A DNA stretch of 64,000 bases. Origin: Gaoshiqia sp050178015 (GTDB lineage Bacteria; Bacteroidota; Bacteroidia; Bacteroidales; Prolixibacteraceae). Under the pieces are notes generated by a model. The model did not search any database. It was given only the letters and a program-made list of their open reading frames with translations, and was not told the DNA's origin. The DNA is taken from assembly GCA_050178015.1 (NCBI GenBank), contig JBFXGM010000015.1:1-64000 (forward strand). Reading direction: 5' to 3'. How positions within the stretch are numbered: the first letter of the stretch is position 1; every line of letters starts with the position of its first letter. Made by a program: the position numbers and the translations under genes. Shown here one piece after another: positions 23,678 through 32,250 of the stretch.

Positions 23678-24874
23678 ATGGGACCATTAGTACCTTATAT
23701 CATCAGCGAAGAATTTAGCCTCGTCATTGCCTTACTGCTCGGAATCGCTTTCGGCTTTATTCTGGAGCAGGCAGGTTTTTCATCCACCAAAAAACTGGTT
23801 GGCCTGTTTTATGGCTACGATTTTACCGTGTTGCGCGTGTTCTTTACAGCCGGTATTACTGCTATGGCCGGTGTGTTGCTGCTGGGCCATTACGGCCTGC
23901 TCGATCTCGATATCATTTATGTGAACCCGACGTTTTTGCAGTCTGCACTGCTGGGAGGCGCCATCATGGGTGCGGGTTTCATTGTTGGCGGATTTTGTCC
24001 GGGGACAAGTGTTTGCGCCGCCGCCATTGGTAAGTTGGATGCGATGACTTTTATCTTTGGATCAATTCTTGGCGTTTGGGTATTTACCGAAAGTTTTCCG
24101 CTACTCGAAAATCTTTATACTGCCAATAATATGGGAAATGTGCGTATCTCCGATTTTCTGGGGATGAGCAACATTCAATTTGGCTTCATTCTGGCTGCCG
24201 TGGCGGTTATGGCATTTGTGGCTACCTGGTTTATCGAGAGCAAGGTGAACAACCGGCCAGCCTCCGTTCCCCCCAAGTTGAGGTCAAAATATACGCTGGC
24301 TACCGGCGTGTTGTTTGTGGTTTTGGCAGTTGTCGCTTTCCTGCCTGGAAGGGATGATATTATCAGATCGCGTATTGCCGAGGCAAAGAGGCAGCAGAAG
24401 TGCGTATTTCGTAAAATGTCGGCTGATAAACTGGCGAACGAAATCGTGAACAACTATTATGCGATCAATGTAATTGATGTGCGCACTCCGGAAGAGTTTG
24501 AAAAATTTCACATTCCCATGGCTATCAATATGCCTTTCGATCGGATGATGGACCGGCAGTGGGAAAGTATTTTACGGCAGCGTATGAAAACCAATATTTT
24601 TTATGCCGACAGCGATACGCTGGTGAAGATGGCTTGTTTGAAAGCTAATTATATCGGAAAGTCGGATAATTTTATTTTGCATGAAACAGCGGGCGAATTC
24701 CGGCAGATGTTTTTTATGGCAGATGCCCCGCCTCCCGGATCGTCCAAACACCTGATCGAAGTATATAATTTTCGCTCGCAGGCTGCTGCCGGTATGCAAA
24801 GTTTGGTCAATTCGTTGAAAAACATTGGGGCACCTGTAAAGAAAGAGGTGACAAAAGTGCGTGGCGGTTGCTAA
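23678..24874 (+). CDS. YeeE/YedE half-transporter fused to a Cys-less rhodanese-like domain
   Basis: The first roughly 190 residues form the second YeeE/YedE unit, with the motif GGFCPGTSVCAAAIGK. A further membrane helix (about 205-228) follows, and then a C-terminal rhodanese-like domain (about 245-350: INVIDVRTPEEFEKFHIP). In active rhodaneses a Cys sits in the loop after the FYC-type strand. Here that segment reads TNIFYADSDTLVKMAC, with Asp/Ser where the Cys loop should be, so sulfur transfer by the standard route looks unlikely. The domain may bind a sulfur species or a partner instead. The protein ends VRGGC. It is the last gene of the four-gene operon. Confidence 0.85.
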   Translation: MGPLVPYIISEEFSLVIALLLGIAFGFILEQAGFSSTKKLVGLFYGYDFTVLRVFFTAGITAMAGVLLLGHYGLLDLDIIYVNPTFLQSALLGGAIMGAGFIVGGFCPGTSVCAAAIGKLDAMTFIFGSILGVWVFTESFPLLENLYTANNMGNVRISDFLGMSNIQFGFILAAVAVMAFVATWFIESKVNNRPASVPPKLRSKYTLATGVLFVVLAVVAFLPGRDDIIRSRIAEAKRQQKCVFRKMSADKLANEIVNNYYAINVIDVRTPEEFEKFHIPMAINMPFDRMMDRQWESILRQRMKTNIFYADSDTLVKMACLKANYIGKSDNFILHETAGEFRQMFFMADAPPPGSSKHLIEVYNFRSQAAAGMQSLVNSLKNIGAPVKKEVTKVRGGC

Positions 24875-24904
24875 TACTGCATCCCAAAAAACGACAAGTA
24901 CTTT

Positions 24905-24930
24905 AACCCGGTTAAAAGCCGGGTTTTTTA
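24905..24930 (+). terminator. Intrinsic terminator after the octaheme operon
   Basis: A perfect 7-bp stem (AACCCGG with CCGGGTT) with a 7-base loop runs into a T tract 31 bases after the last stop codon of the operon. Confidence 0.82.
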
Positions 24931-24959
24931 CTGCCGGTTATTTGTAAAAAGGGTAGGTG

Positions 24960-25493
24960 TCATTTTCTGAAAAAGGAGAAATGGACGCTCCCGTAGTTTC
25001 GAACTTCAATAAACCCCGGAAAATTCGAAAAATCGTAGTTTTTTGAATGTTCCAGAATGAACAGTCCTTCCGGTTTTAGGATGTCTTTTGACAGAATCAG
25101 GGGCGGGATTTCAGCAAAATGCTTGTGGTCGTATGGAGGGTCGGCAAAAATCAGGTCGTAGGTTTGGACGGTTTTTTCAACAAAAACGAATGCATTGGCT
25201 TTGATAGCTTTAATATGTTTTTCACCCAGTCTGGTAATCACTTCCTGGATGAACCGGTGATGGTGAAAGTTCTGTTCCACGCTGGTGATGTCCTGGCAGC
25301 CGCGCGAAGCAAATTCAAACGAAATGCTTCCTGTGCCCGAAAAAAGATCCAGTACGGTGATTTGTTCAAAATCAACCTTGTTTTGCAGAATGTTGAACAG
25401 GCTTTCCTTGGCCATATCCGTGGTTGGCCTGGCTTTAAAACTTTTGCCCGGGTTGAACTGGCGCCCTTTGTATTGACCTCCTACGATACGCAT
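24960..25493 (-). CDS. rsmD: 16S rRNA (guanine966-N2)-methyltransferase RsmD
   Basis: The 177-residue product opens with the RsmD signature RIVGGQYKGRQF and RPTTDMAKESLFNIL. Next come the SAM-binding VLDLFSGTGSISFEFASRG and the catalytic FADPPYDH motif of N2-guanine methyltransferases. The enzyme methylates a guanine in helix 31 of 16S rRNA during 30S assembly. Its start overlaps the last 13 bases of the DUF3822 gene, and the pair is common in Bacteroidota. Length is normal. Confidence 0.93.
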   Translation of the reverse strand: MRIVGGQYKGRQFNPGKSFKARPTTDMAKESLFNILQNKVDFEQITVLDLFSGTGSISFEFASRGCQDITSVEQNFHHHRFIQEVITRLGEKHIKAIKANAFVFVEKTVQTYDLIFADPPYDHKHFAEIPPLILSKDILKPEGLFILEHSKNYDFSNFPGFIEVRNYGSVHFSFFRK

Positions 25494-26311
25494 GAAAAAC
25501 TGTTAAAAAGGTTAGCAAACCGGGCATCAGGGAGCCGGTCGATTAAATAACTGTAGTGTAGGTTCTTATTGTTGACGGCAATTTGCACCGTATTGAAATA
25601 CTGACGTAGCCGGTGATAAATCTCCGCGTGCTTGTTTACCATGCCGTCCAGGATTAGGGTTGATGGTTCGCTGCCCATGCTGTTTACCGCTCCTAAAATA
25701 TAATACAACTGATCCGTTTCGCCTTCGTAGTAGAAGCTGTTGTAAAAACGCATCTGCTGGTCGTAGGCCCAAATGGCCAGCTGTTTTCTGAATACGCGTA
25801 TCTTCAGGATATTTTCCCCGGGTGAAAGATCGGAAAGTGACACCAATAAATCATTCTGAATTTCGATCCCCGGATGCTTTTCTTTCAGAAATTCATGAAG
25901 CTCGTGATGGATACCGAATACGGCTACCGAGTCGGCCTGAGGTAAGTTTGTATATAGAATATCTTCCCCTCCCGATGCGTTAAACGTAAATTGGTACAGC
26001 CGGGCCGCTTCTTCGGGCTGAAACAGGCTTGCAGGGATCAAGGTGGTTTTTTCCGGGGACGTAAAGAACAGATTTGTTTTTTTATAAGGTAATTCCAGCA
26101 GATCAGCCTCCTGATAAACCGTTCTGATTTTTTTAAGCTGAAAGCCGGGATCATTGGTAAACGTATCCTGGTGGAACAGATAAACGACTTTATTCTGAAT
26201 ACTGTCCAGGATAGAAAAAGAAAATCCATCCAGGCTAACCTGGATGGACAGAATATATTCCGGTGTAAAATTTAAATCGAAAGTTTCGTCAACCAGCGAT
26301 ATATTTTGCAT
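25481..26311 (-). CDS. DUF3822 family protein
   Basis: This 276-residue protein fits the DUF3822 family, found mostly in Bacteroidota next to rsmD. It opens with DETFDLNFTPEYILSIQVSLDGFSFSILD. The overall fold resembles an actin/Hsp70-like or pilus-type ATPase relic, but I see no clear nucleotide-binding motif. It has no signal peptide. Translation is coupled to rsmD by a 13-base overlap, and the upstream membrane protein ends 8 bases before its start. Function unknown; the gene order suggests a link to ribosome assembly or simply a stable operon. Confidence 0.75.
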   Translation of the reverse strand: MQNISLVDETFDLNFTPEYILSIQVSLDGFSFSILDSIQNKVVYLFHQDTFTNDPGFQLKKIRTVYQEADLLELPYKKTNLFFTSPEKTTLIPASLFQPEEAARLYQFTFNASGGEDILYTNLPQADSVAVFGIHHELHEFLKEKHPGIEIQNDLLVSLSDLSPGENILKIRVFRKQLAIWAYDQQMRFYNSFYYEGETDQLYYILGAVNSMGSEPSTLILDGMVNKHAEIYHRLRQYFNTVQIAVNNKNLHYSYLIDRLPDARFANLFNSFSCVS

Positions 26312-26319
26312 AGCGCTTT

Positions 26320-26952
26320 TTATTCCCAGTTACCGGCATTGTTGTTTGCTTCAGTAAGTGAACCTACTTTCAGTCCGGGATATTTTTCGTTGGCACGTCT
26401 TTGGTCATTCAGGTTAATAACCAACTGATGATCCAGATTTTTCAGGATGGTATTATTGTGTGCTTTGGCTTCAAAAACAGGAACCTGAATGCCTGAGCCG
26501 GTTGTAATAATAGTTGCTCCAAGGTGGAATTCTGCTATTGTATCCTGAACCGGTACGTATTTTATTTGTTCAATCGGGTATGAACGGCCAAATAAGGTAT
26601 CCAGAACGTTGATCCGGATCGTGTCACGAATAATTGCTCCTTTTTTGATGGCAGTTTCTTCATTCCAGCCAGCTTCGATCATACTGTCAGTAAGCATACC
26701 GATTTTACGAACCAAAGGAAGTGAATCATGTTTTACAAAGTTAATCAGGGTGTCCCAACTTCCGGTAAACTTTCCGTTAACATCTTTGTAGGCTACCTGC
26801 GCCTTGCGGATATCCTTCAAACGCTGCACTGTAGCATCATATCTTTCTTTTTTTGCTTTCTCAAATTCAATTGGTCGCTGAACACTATTATAAATTAAGT
26901 ATCCGAGGACAATGGCGATAGCTACAAGTGCGATCTGAATTGCTGTCTTCAT
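26320..26952 (-). CDS. Membrane-anchored protein of unknown function
   Basis: This 210-residue protein has one N-terminal membrane helix (about residues 5-22, IQIALVAIAIVLGYLIYNSV). A short coiled segment (FEKAKKERYDATVQRLKDIRKAQ) and a soluble domain containing NGKFTGSWDTLINFVK follow; this last stretch resembles the pseudopilin-like start seen in some Bacteroidota proteins. The soluble domain most likely faces the periplasm. I do not recognise a named family. It is first in the three-gene unit with DUF3822 and rsmD, with a candidate -7 element 35 bases upstream. Confidence 0.7.
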   Translation of the reverse strand: MKTAIQIALVAIAIVLGYLIYNSVQRPIEFEKAKKERYDATVQRLKDIRKAQVAYKDVNGKFTGSWDTLINFVKHDSLPLVRKIGMLTDSMIEAGWNEETAIKKGAIIRDTIRINVLDTLFGRSYPIEQIKYVPVQDTIAEFHLGATIITTGSGIQVPVFEAKAHNNTILKNLDHQLVINLNDQRRANEKYPGLKVGSLTEANNNAGNWE

Positions 26953-26986
26953 CTTTGATTTTTTAAGATTAGTTTTTGTTTGCTTG

Positions 26987-26994
26987 CAAATTTA
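26987..26994 (-). promoter_or_regulatory. Candidate -7 element for the 26952-24960 operon
   Basis: On the minus strand this reads TAAATTTG, a match to TAnnTTTG, 35 bases upstream of the first start codon. Confidence 0.55.
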
Positions 26995-27042
26995 TAAAAA
27001 AAATTAAATTACAATCGGCGGAATACTTTTAATTTAGCGACA

Positions 27043-28467
27043 ATGTTGAAAAAACACATAGCGGATCAACTGCTCCAAAATTTTGGTTTTCCGCCTACTG
27101 CGGGGCAGGAATTGCTGGCTGGGAAGCTGGCTGAATTTGTTGCGGATAACTCGGTTGAGTCGGTATTTTTGCTGAAGGGTTATGCCGGGACCGGTAAGAC
27201 AAGTATGCTCAATGCCTTGGTGAAAACCTTGTCGGCATTTAAATTTCAGACGGTTTTGCTGGCCCCTACAGGGCGCGCGGCAAAAGTGCTTTCATCCTAC
27301 ACCGGGAAAAACGCTTACACCATTCATAAACGAATTTACCGGCAACAATCATCGGCTGATGGAATGGGGCGTTTTGTGCTGGACAAGAACTTGGTGAAAG
27401 ATTGTTTTTTTATTGTGGATGAGGCTTCCATGATTTCCAATAGTTCGCCCGAAGGTTCTTTGTTTGGTTCGGGGCGCTTGCTCGATGATTTGTATGAATA
27501 CGTTTATACAGGGCAAAACTGCAGGCTGATCCTGGTTGGCGACACGGCCCAATTACCACCAGTGGGCATGGATATCAGCCCGGCGCTCGACCCGCGTGAG
27601 CTCGAACTTTACGGACTGGAAGTGATTGATCATGAATTAACGGATGTGGTACGGCAGGAGCAGGATTCCGGCATTTTGCACAATGCCACCAATTTGCGGG
27701 AGATGATCTCGGAGGATTTCCTGGATCCATCCTACTTCCCGATTGAAACAGCCGGTTTTGCTGACATCAGTCGCATTGGCGGAGCCGATCTGATTGAGCA
27801 AATTTCCAATTGCTACGACCGTTTCGGGGAACAACAAACCATGGTCATTACCCGATCCAACAAGCGGGCCAATAAATTCAATCAGGGAATACGTTCTACT
27901 ATATTATATAAGGATTCGGAGATTACCGTGGGCGACTTGCTGATGGTAGTAAAGAACAATTATTTCTGGCTGGGTGAAGATGAAAAAGTTGATTTTATTG
28001 CCAACGGGGATATCGTTGAAATTAAAGCTATCCGAAAGTATGAGGAATTGTACGGTTTCAGGTTTGCCAACGTCAGCCTGAAATTTATTGACTACGATGA
28101 TTTGGAAGTGGACTGCAAAATCATCCTTGATACCTTAAATATTGAGTCGGCCAGCATGACGCAGGAAGATAACAAGCGTTTGTTTCAAAGCGTTGCTGAA
28201 GATTATACGGATATCCGAAGCAAAAAGAAACGTTGGGAAAAGATCCGTGAAAATCCGTATTTCAATGCCCTGCAAGTAAAATTTGCCTACGCGGTTACCT
28301 GCCATAAAGCACAGGGCGGGCAGTGGGATGCCGTTTTTGTGGATCAGGGATATCTGGTGGAAGAGATGATCAATAAAGAGTATTTACGCTGGCTTTACAC
28401 GGCGTTTACCCGCTCGGTAAAAGAGCTGTACCTGGTCAATTTCAACAAAGAGTTTTTTGAAGAGTAA
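27043..28467 (+). CDS. RecD-like ATP-dependent DNA helicase (SF1)
   Basis: The 474-residue protein has the superfamily 1 helicase motifs: Walker A GYAGTGKTS near residue 50, motif Ia APTGRAAKVLSSYTG, motif II IVDEASM, motif III GDTAQLPPVG, and the C-terminal UvrD/RecD motif CHKAQGGQWDAVFVD. It resembles the helicase core of RecD/RecD2 but lacks the long RecD2 N-terminal region and any nuclease domain. It probably unwinds DNA during repair. No partner genes of RecBCD or AddAB are nearby. A hairpin follows directly after the stop. Confidence 0.9.
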   Translation: MLKKHIADQLLQNFGFPPTAGQELLAGKLAEFVADNSVESVFLLKGYAGTGKTSMLNALVKTLSAFKFQTVLLAPTGRAAKVLSSYTGKNAYTIHKRIYRQQSSADGMGRFVLDKNLVKDCFFIVDEASMISNSSPEGSLFGSGRLLDDLYEYVYTGQNCRLILVGDTAQLPPVGMDISPALDPRELELYGLEVIDHELTDVVRQEQDSGILHNATNLREMISEDFLDPSYFPIETAGFADISRIGGADLIEQISNCYDRFGEQQTMVITRSNKRANKFNQGIRSTILYKDSEITVGDLLMVVKNNYFWLGEDEKVDFIANGDIVEIKAIRKYEELYGFRFANVSLKFIDYDDLEVDCKIILDTLNIESASMTQEDNKRLFQSVAEDYTDIRSKKKRWEKIRENPYFNALQVKFAYAVTCHKAQGGQWDAVFVDQGYLVEEMINKEYLRWLYTAFTRSVKELYLVNFNKEFFEE

Positions 28468-28470
28468 AAA

Positions 28471-28489
28471 AGGGAGCCCGAAGCTCCCT
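28471..28489. terminator. Shared terminator between helicase and C1 peptidase genes
   Basis: A perfect 7-bp stem (AGGGAGC with GCTCCCT) and 5-base loop lie between the two converging genes. A T-run follows the stem only on the minus strand, so it serves the C1 peptidase gene best. Confidence 0.75.
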
Positions 28490-28495
28490 CCATTA

Positions 28496-29749
28496 TTATC
28501 TGCCGAACTTTTCCATAATGTCTTTCACGGCATCTTTATGGATGGTGAAGCCCATCATTTTTAGTTTGACATAGTCTTCACTGAAGAAATAGTAGCCGAA
28601 TTCGGGGGCATTTTCATCGTTATTGCGCGATCCCGAGCCGGAATCTTTAATCAGGTACCAGTCTTTCCCGTCGCCGTTGTAGTTTTCGACATAACCAACC
28701 AGGTGTACCCCGTGGTCGTCGGTCGTGGTTTCGTTGGCAAAGCGGAAGGCGCGGGCATCTTCGTTGATGTACGCCGACGGAATGTCAAAATTGGGGACCA
28801 GGGCGCATTGGGTGTCGCGCGAGAAGCCGGCCTCGGAAACATCGCCGCCAATGCTCATGGAATAGCCTTCACGAATGGCTTTTTTTATGGCTGCCATGTA
28901 AATGTCCAGCGGAACATTGTAATAGTCGGCGCTGTGCCACCAGTTGTCGGGTACGGTGTATTCCACCTGCTGCCAGTACGGTTTCTGTTTGTATGAAAGA
29001 ATCTCCACAAAATCGTTCGTGTTCAGTTTCAGGTAATCGTTCAGGTATTGCTGTGGCGTGTATTCTTTGCCATCCACCTTGAATGAAGTTGGCGGCACGC
29101 CCATGTGGTGGCCCATGATTTGGGCAATGGTTTCCAGCACCGCCTTTTCGTTCCATGCATTGCTGGTTTTTAACGATTGCAGGTAACTTTTCATTTCGGC
29201 CACCATCTTTTCGTGGTTGTGAAATTTTCGTCCATTTATCAGACCAGAGTAGGCCGCTGCCGGCATCAACCCGTAATGCGGGGCCAGGCGGGCAACTGCG
29301 TTTCCTTCCGAGCCTTCGTCGAACAGCGAGTTGCCGCGTTCGCGCACGAACCTTCGGGCTTTCTCCAGATACTCGCAATACACGGTGTACATTTCGGAGA
29401 GCTTCACTTTTTTACCGCTTATGCGAAAAACTTCGGATTCATAAAACGAAAGCGTGGAAAAATCCCAGCACGAGCCGGTATTGCCCTGCGAAATGGGCGG
29501 GTTGGCCCAAACGCGCTGGTACAATTCTACTTTGTTGGGCAATTTGTACTGTGACTGGTCCATTACCAAACGTGCCTCCGGTTCTTCGTCCGTTAACGAG
29601 TCAGCTACCTGCCGGATGTCTTTCATGATGGTTTGATAGTAATAGCCTGCCCCTTTGGGCAAGACTTCCATTTTTGCTGTGTCTTTATTTTGCGCATTCA
29701 ATCCCCAAACAAGCAGGAGCATTGCGGTTACAAAAAGAAAATGTTTCAT
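28496..29749 (-). CDS. Secreted papain-like C1 peptidase (bleomycin-hydrolase-like)
   Basis: The 417-residue protein has a signal peptide (MKHFLFVTAMLLLVWGLNAQ). The papain-type active site reads SQGNTGSCWDFS (oxyanion Gln88 and catalytic Cys94), and the His is in TDDHGVHLVGY (His345). The third residue, normally Asn in KNSWG, is here Asp368 in LIKDSGSGSRN, and the following Trp is Gly. This may be a trait of the Bacteroidota subfamily rather than a mutation, but it departs from the standard triad. It probably acts as an aminopeptidase or endopeptidase in the periplasm. The gene appears to be transcribed alone. Confidence 0.85.
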   Translation of the reverse strand: MKHFLFVTAMLLLVWGLNAQNKDTAKMEVLPKGAGYYYQTIMKDIRQVADSLTDEEPEARLVMDQSQYKLPNKVELYQRVWANPPISQGNTGSCWDFSTLSFYESEVFRISGKKVKLSEMYTVYCEYLEKARRFVRERGNSLFDEGSEGNAVARLAPHYGLMPAAAYSGLINGRKFHNHEKMVAEMKSYLQSLKTSNAWNEKAVLETIAQIMGHHMGVPPTSFKVDGKEYTPQQYLNDYLKLNTNDFVEILSYKQKPYWQQVEYTVPDNWWHSADYYNVPLDIYMAAIKKAIREGYSMSIGGDVSEAGFSRDTQCALVPNFDIPSAYINEDARAFRFANETTTDDHGVHLVGYVENYNGDGKDWYLIKDSGSGSRNNDENAPEFGYYFFSEDYVKLKMMGFTIHKDAVKDIMEKFGR

Positions 29750-29812
29750 ATGGTTTTGAATTTTGTATCCTTATTATTGTTTTATGTTTCGATAGGTATG
29801 CGGTACTCCTGA

Positions 29813-31147
29813 TTAATTACTCTCAATAACCTGTCCTTTTTCACGGTACAGGTCCACTTTGTCTTTCAGCAAAACGGCGATAACGGTAACCTGTTCATCC
29901 AGCACCGATTCGGGTACGTCGATATATACAATGCCAGGGACCGAACTCCAGTATTGTTTGCCAACCACTTTCCAATTGAGTTTGGTCCCTTCGCCCACCA
30001 CCCAAATGCGGTTGATCTGGTTTTTCAGGCCTTTGATCATCAGCGGGCCGTTGGGCTTGTGCGGTACAAACAGGTACAGCAAGTCGCCTTCATTATTTAA
30101 GGCCGTGGGGCCATAGAAATGTTCGTGCGGAATGCCGGCGCGTGTGCCGTAAATGGCTTCCTGGTGTTTGGCGGTCCAACGGCCAAGTTCTTTCAAAATG
30201 GCCACCTGTTTGGAGGGGATGGTCCCGTCGGCTTTGGGGCCAATGTCCAGCAGGAGGTTGCCGCCCATGCTGATGCAGTCCACCAGAATCCGGATGATTT
30301 GGTTGGGCGTTTTGTAATCGGTGTCGTTATGCTGAAATCCCCATGAGTTGTTCATGGTCATGCACAGTTCCCACCATGCGCTCTCGGGGCGGGTAACCGG
30401 GAGACCTTGTTCGGGGGTGTCGTAATCGCCGTATCCCTGGATGCGCGAGTTGAGGATGACCCCGGGGTTCCAGTCGCGCAGGTTTTCACTCAATTCTTTG
30501 GCTTTCCAGGCTTCGGCTGTTTGTTCCCAATCGCCGTCAAACCAAAACAGGTCGGGCCGGAATTGTTTCGACAGCTCTTCCAACTGCCAAAAATTGAACT
30601 TAACAAATCGGGCCCAGCGTTCGGGGTCGTCCGTATAACGTTTCTCTTGCCGGGTTTTGTTCGGATAGTCGGGGTGCGACCAGTCGAGCAACGAATAGTA
30701 CAGTCCCACTTTCAGGTTGTTTTTGCGAAGGCTTTTCACAAAGGGGGAAACCAGGTCTTTTGCAGCCGGAGTTTGCTGGGCGACACTCAGCCCGGAGCAT
30801 TTCGTGTCCCAAAGGGCAACGCCGTCGTGGTGTTTGGTGGTGATGACCGCGTAACGGGCGCCACTTTCCCGGATCAGTTTGGCCCATTCATCGGGCTGGT
30901 AATTGGAGGCCGTAAAGTCGGTCAATTGCTTCATGTAGTCGTCGTGCGAAATGTAATTGTTGAAGAATGACCAGCTTTCATCAATACCGTTCACTGCGTA
31001 AATGCCCCAGTGGATGAAGATGCCCAGCTTGGCATCGCGGAACCATTCCATGCGCTTTTCTTTTTCAGCAGATGTTTCCTGAGAGTAGACCAAAATAGGT
31101 GCGGTAACGAACACGCATAGCAGGATGAAAAGTAGTTTTTTGTTCAT
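29813..31147 (-). CDS. Second secreted alpha-L-fucosidase, GH29
   Basis: This 444-residue GH29 protein has a signal peptide (MNKKLLFILLCVFVTAPILVYSQ). It shows MEWFRDAKLGIFIHWGIYA, VITTKHHDGVALWD and the predicted nucleophile Asp204 in LFWFDGDWEQ, and ends in a beta-sandwich. Sequence differs from the 19163 enzyme in the loops around the active site (GDWEQT versus GMWDQW), suggesting different linkage preference. It starts 27 bases after the DUF4197 gene on the same strand, so the two may share a transcript. Confidence 0.92.
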   Translation of the reverse strand: MNKKLLFILLCVFVTAPILVYSQETSAEKEKRMEWFRDAKLGIFIHWGIYAVNGIDESWSFFNNYISHDDYMKQLTDFTASNYQPDEWAKLIRESGARYAVITTKHHDGVALWDTKCSGLSVAQQTPAAKDLVSPFVKSLRKNNLKVGLYYSLLDWSHPDYPNKTRQEKRYTDDPERWARFVKFNFWQLEELSKQFRPDLFWFDGDWEQTAEAWKAKELSENLRDWNPGVILNSRIQGYGDYDTPEQGLPVTRPESAWWELCMTMNNSWGFQHNDTDYKTPNQIIRILVDCISMGGNLLLDIGPKADGTIPSKQVAILKELGRWTAKHQEAIYGTRAGIPHEHFYGPTALNNEGDLLYLFVPHKPNGPLMIKGLKNQINRIWVVGEGTKLNWKVVGKQYWSSVPGIVYIDVPESVLDEQVTVIAVLLKDKVDLYREKGQVIESN

Positions 31148-31174
31148 ACCCAGTAGGTTTTAGGTGAATGTATA

Positions 31175-31930
31175 TCAGCTGTTTGCTTTGCCGAAAACGC
31201 GTTTCAATAATTCGGTTACCCGGGCTGCCGGGTCTTGGCGAATGTTTTTCTCGGTTTCGCCAATTTTCAGGAACAGTCCGTCCAATGCTCGCTGGGTGAG
31301 GTAGGCGCTTAGGTCGGTTTCCACGGTTTGAAGGTTGGCTACTTGTCCAACCAGCGAGCCGGCTACCTGGTTCCATTTGCCGGTCATCTCGTCCCACGAT
31401 TGTTGAGCCGACAGGTTGCCAACCAGCTTTTTGTCCAGCGAACCTTCAATTTTTGGTTGATACAGCTTGAGCAAGGCGTCGTAGTTGGTGCGTTTTAAAT
31501 AATCGGTAGCAGCATAATCGCCCCCGGTGAGAATGCCCGCTGCATCCTGGATGGTCATCGATTTGATGCTGTTGGCAATAATTGGGGCCGCTTCTTTGGC
31601 TGCATCCGACGCGGCCTGGTTGATGCCGGTAATTACTTTGTCCACCATTTGTTGTCCACCGGGAAGTTTGCTTAGGTTACTGGTAATCACTTCAGCCTCA
31701 GGGGGTAGCAATATCTTCACGGCCAGGTCGTTTAAATAGCCATTGCTGACGGCCAGTTTGGATACCGAGCTGTCAACACCCACGGTCAGCGCCTGTTTAA
31801 GTCCGGCGATGATTTCAGTTTGGGTGAGCGGACGTTCTTCGTTGTAAATGGTTTGGGCCACTTGCTGCAGCTCGGCACAACCAGCCAACAGCATAGCAGA
31901 AAGGGCGAATAGGGATAGGATACGTTTCAT
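31175..31930 (-). CDS. DUF4197 lipoprotein
   Basis: The start is placed at 31930, where a lipoprotein signal begins (MKRILSLFALSAMLLAGC); an upstream in-frame codon would add 16 residues that do not look like a signal. The 251-residue product has the DUF4197 features TQTEIIAGLKQALTVGVDSSV, KILLPPEAE and YLTQRALDGLFLKIGETEKNIR. The family is widespread and of unknown function. The mature protein is predicted to be helical. A TATTTTTG -7 element lies on this strand 32-39 bases upstream. Confidence 0.88.
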   Translation of the reverse strand: MKRILSLFALSAMLLAGCAELQQVAQTIYNEERPLTQTEIIAGLKQALTVGVDSSVSKLAVSNGYLNDLAVKILLPPEAEVITSNLSKLPGGQQMVDKVITGINQAASDAAKEAAPIIANSIKSMTIQDAAGILTGGDYAATDYLKRTNYDALLKLYQPKIEGSLDKKLVGNLSAQQSWDEMTGKWNQVAGSLVGQVANLQTVETDLSAYLTQRALDGLFLKIGETEKNIRQDPAARVTELLKRVFGKANS

Positions 31931-31961
31931 CGTTGTATTTTTTTCTGACACCAAGATACTG

Positions 31962-31969
31962 CAAAAATA
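31962..31969 (-). promoter_or_regulatory. Candidate -7 element for DUF4197
   Basis: On the minus strand the sequence is TATTTTTG, 32 bases upstream of the chosen start codon. Confidence 0.55.
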
Positions 31970-32065
31970 GCTTATCACAATATCTATTTTTGCGGGATTG
32001 GTAGGCGTTGCGATTTGCTCTTTCTGTTATTGAGAATGACTGATCATTTTTATCATCGCTTTGCA

Positions 32066-32104
32066 AAAAAAAACTGCGAAGGGCGACGGTAAGCACCGAC
32101 GCCC
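32066..32104 (-). terminator. Probable terminator after the YceI gene
   Basis: A 10-bp stem with one A-A mismatch (GGGCG-A-CGGT with ACCG-A-CGCCC) and a 4-base loop lies about 150 bases after the YceI stop. On the minus strand it is followed 7 bases later by a 9-T run. Confidence 0.55.
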
Positions 32105-32250
32105 TGCTAAATCACCTGGAAATGACCGGCAAACCCTGAAATAACAGGTACAGTCAGGCAATTCCATTTAGTAACTCATTCTTGGGTAAGATTATACTCA
32201 AAGCGATTGGAATCAGTATGTTTTAGATGCAGGTCAGAAATCGCGGAGGA

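Larger units (their letters stand above)
31931..32250. other. Intergenic region between DUF4197 and yceI-like genes
   Basis: This 320-base gap holds the promoter side of the DUF4197 gene (-7 element at 31962-31969) and, further right, a hairpin that probably terminates the YceI transcript (32066-32104). The rest shows no ORF or repeat that I can support. Confidence 0.6.
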
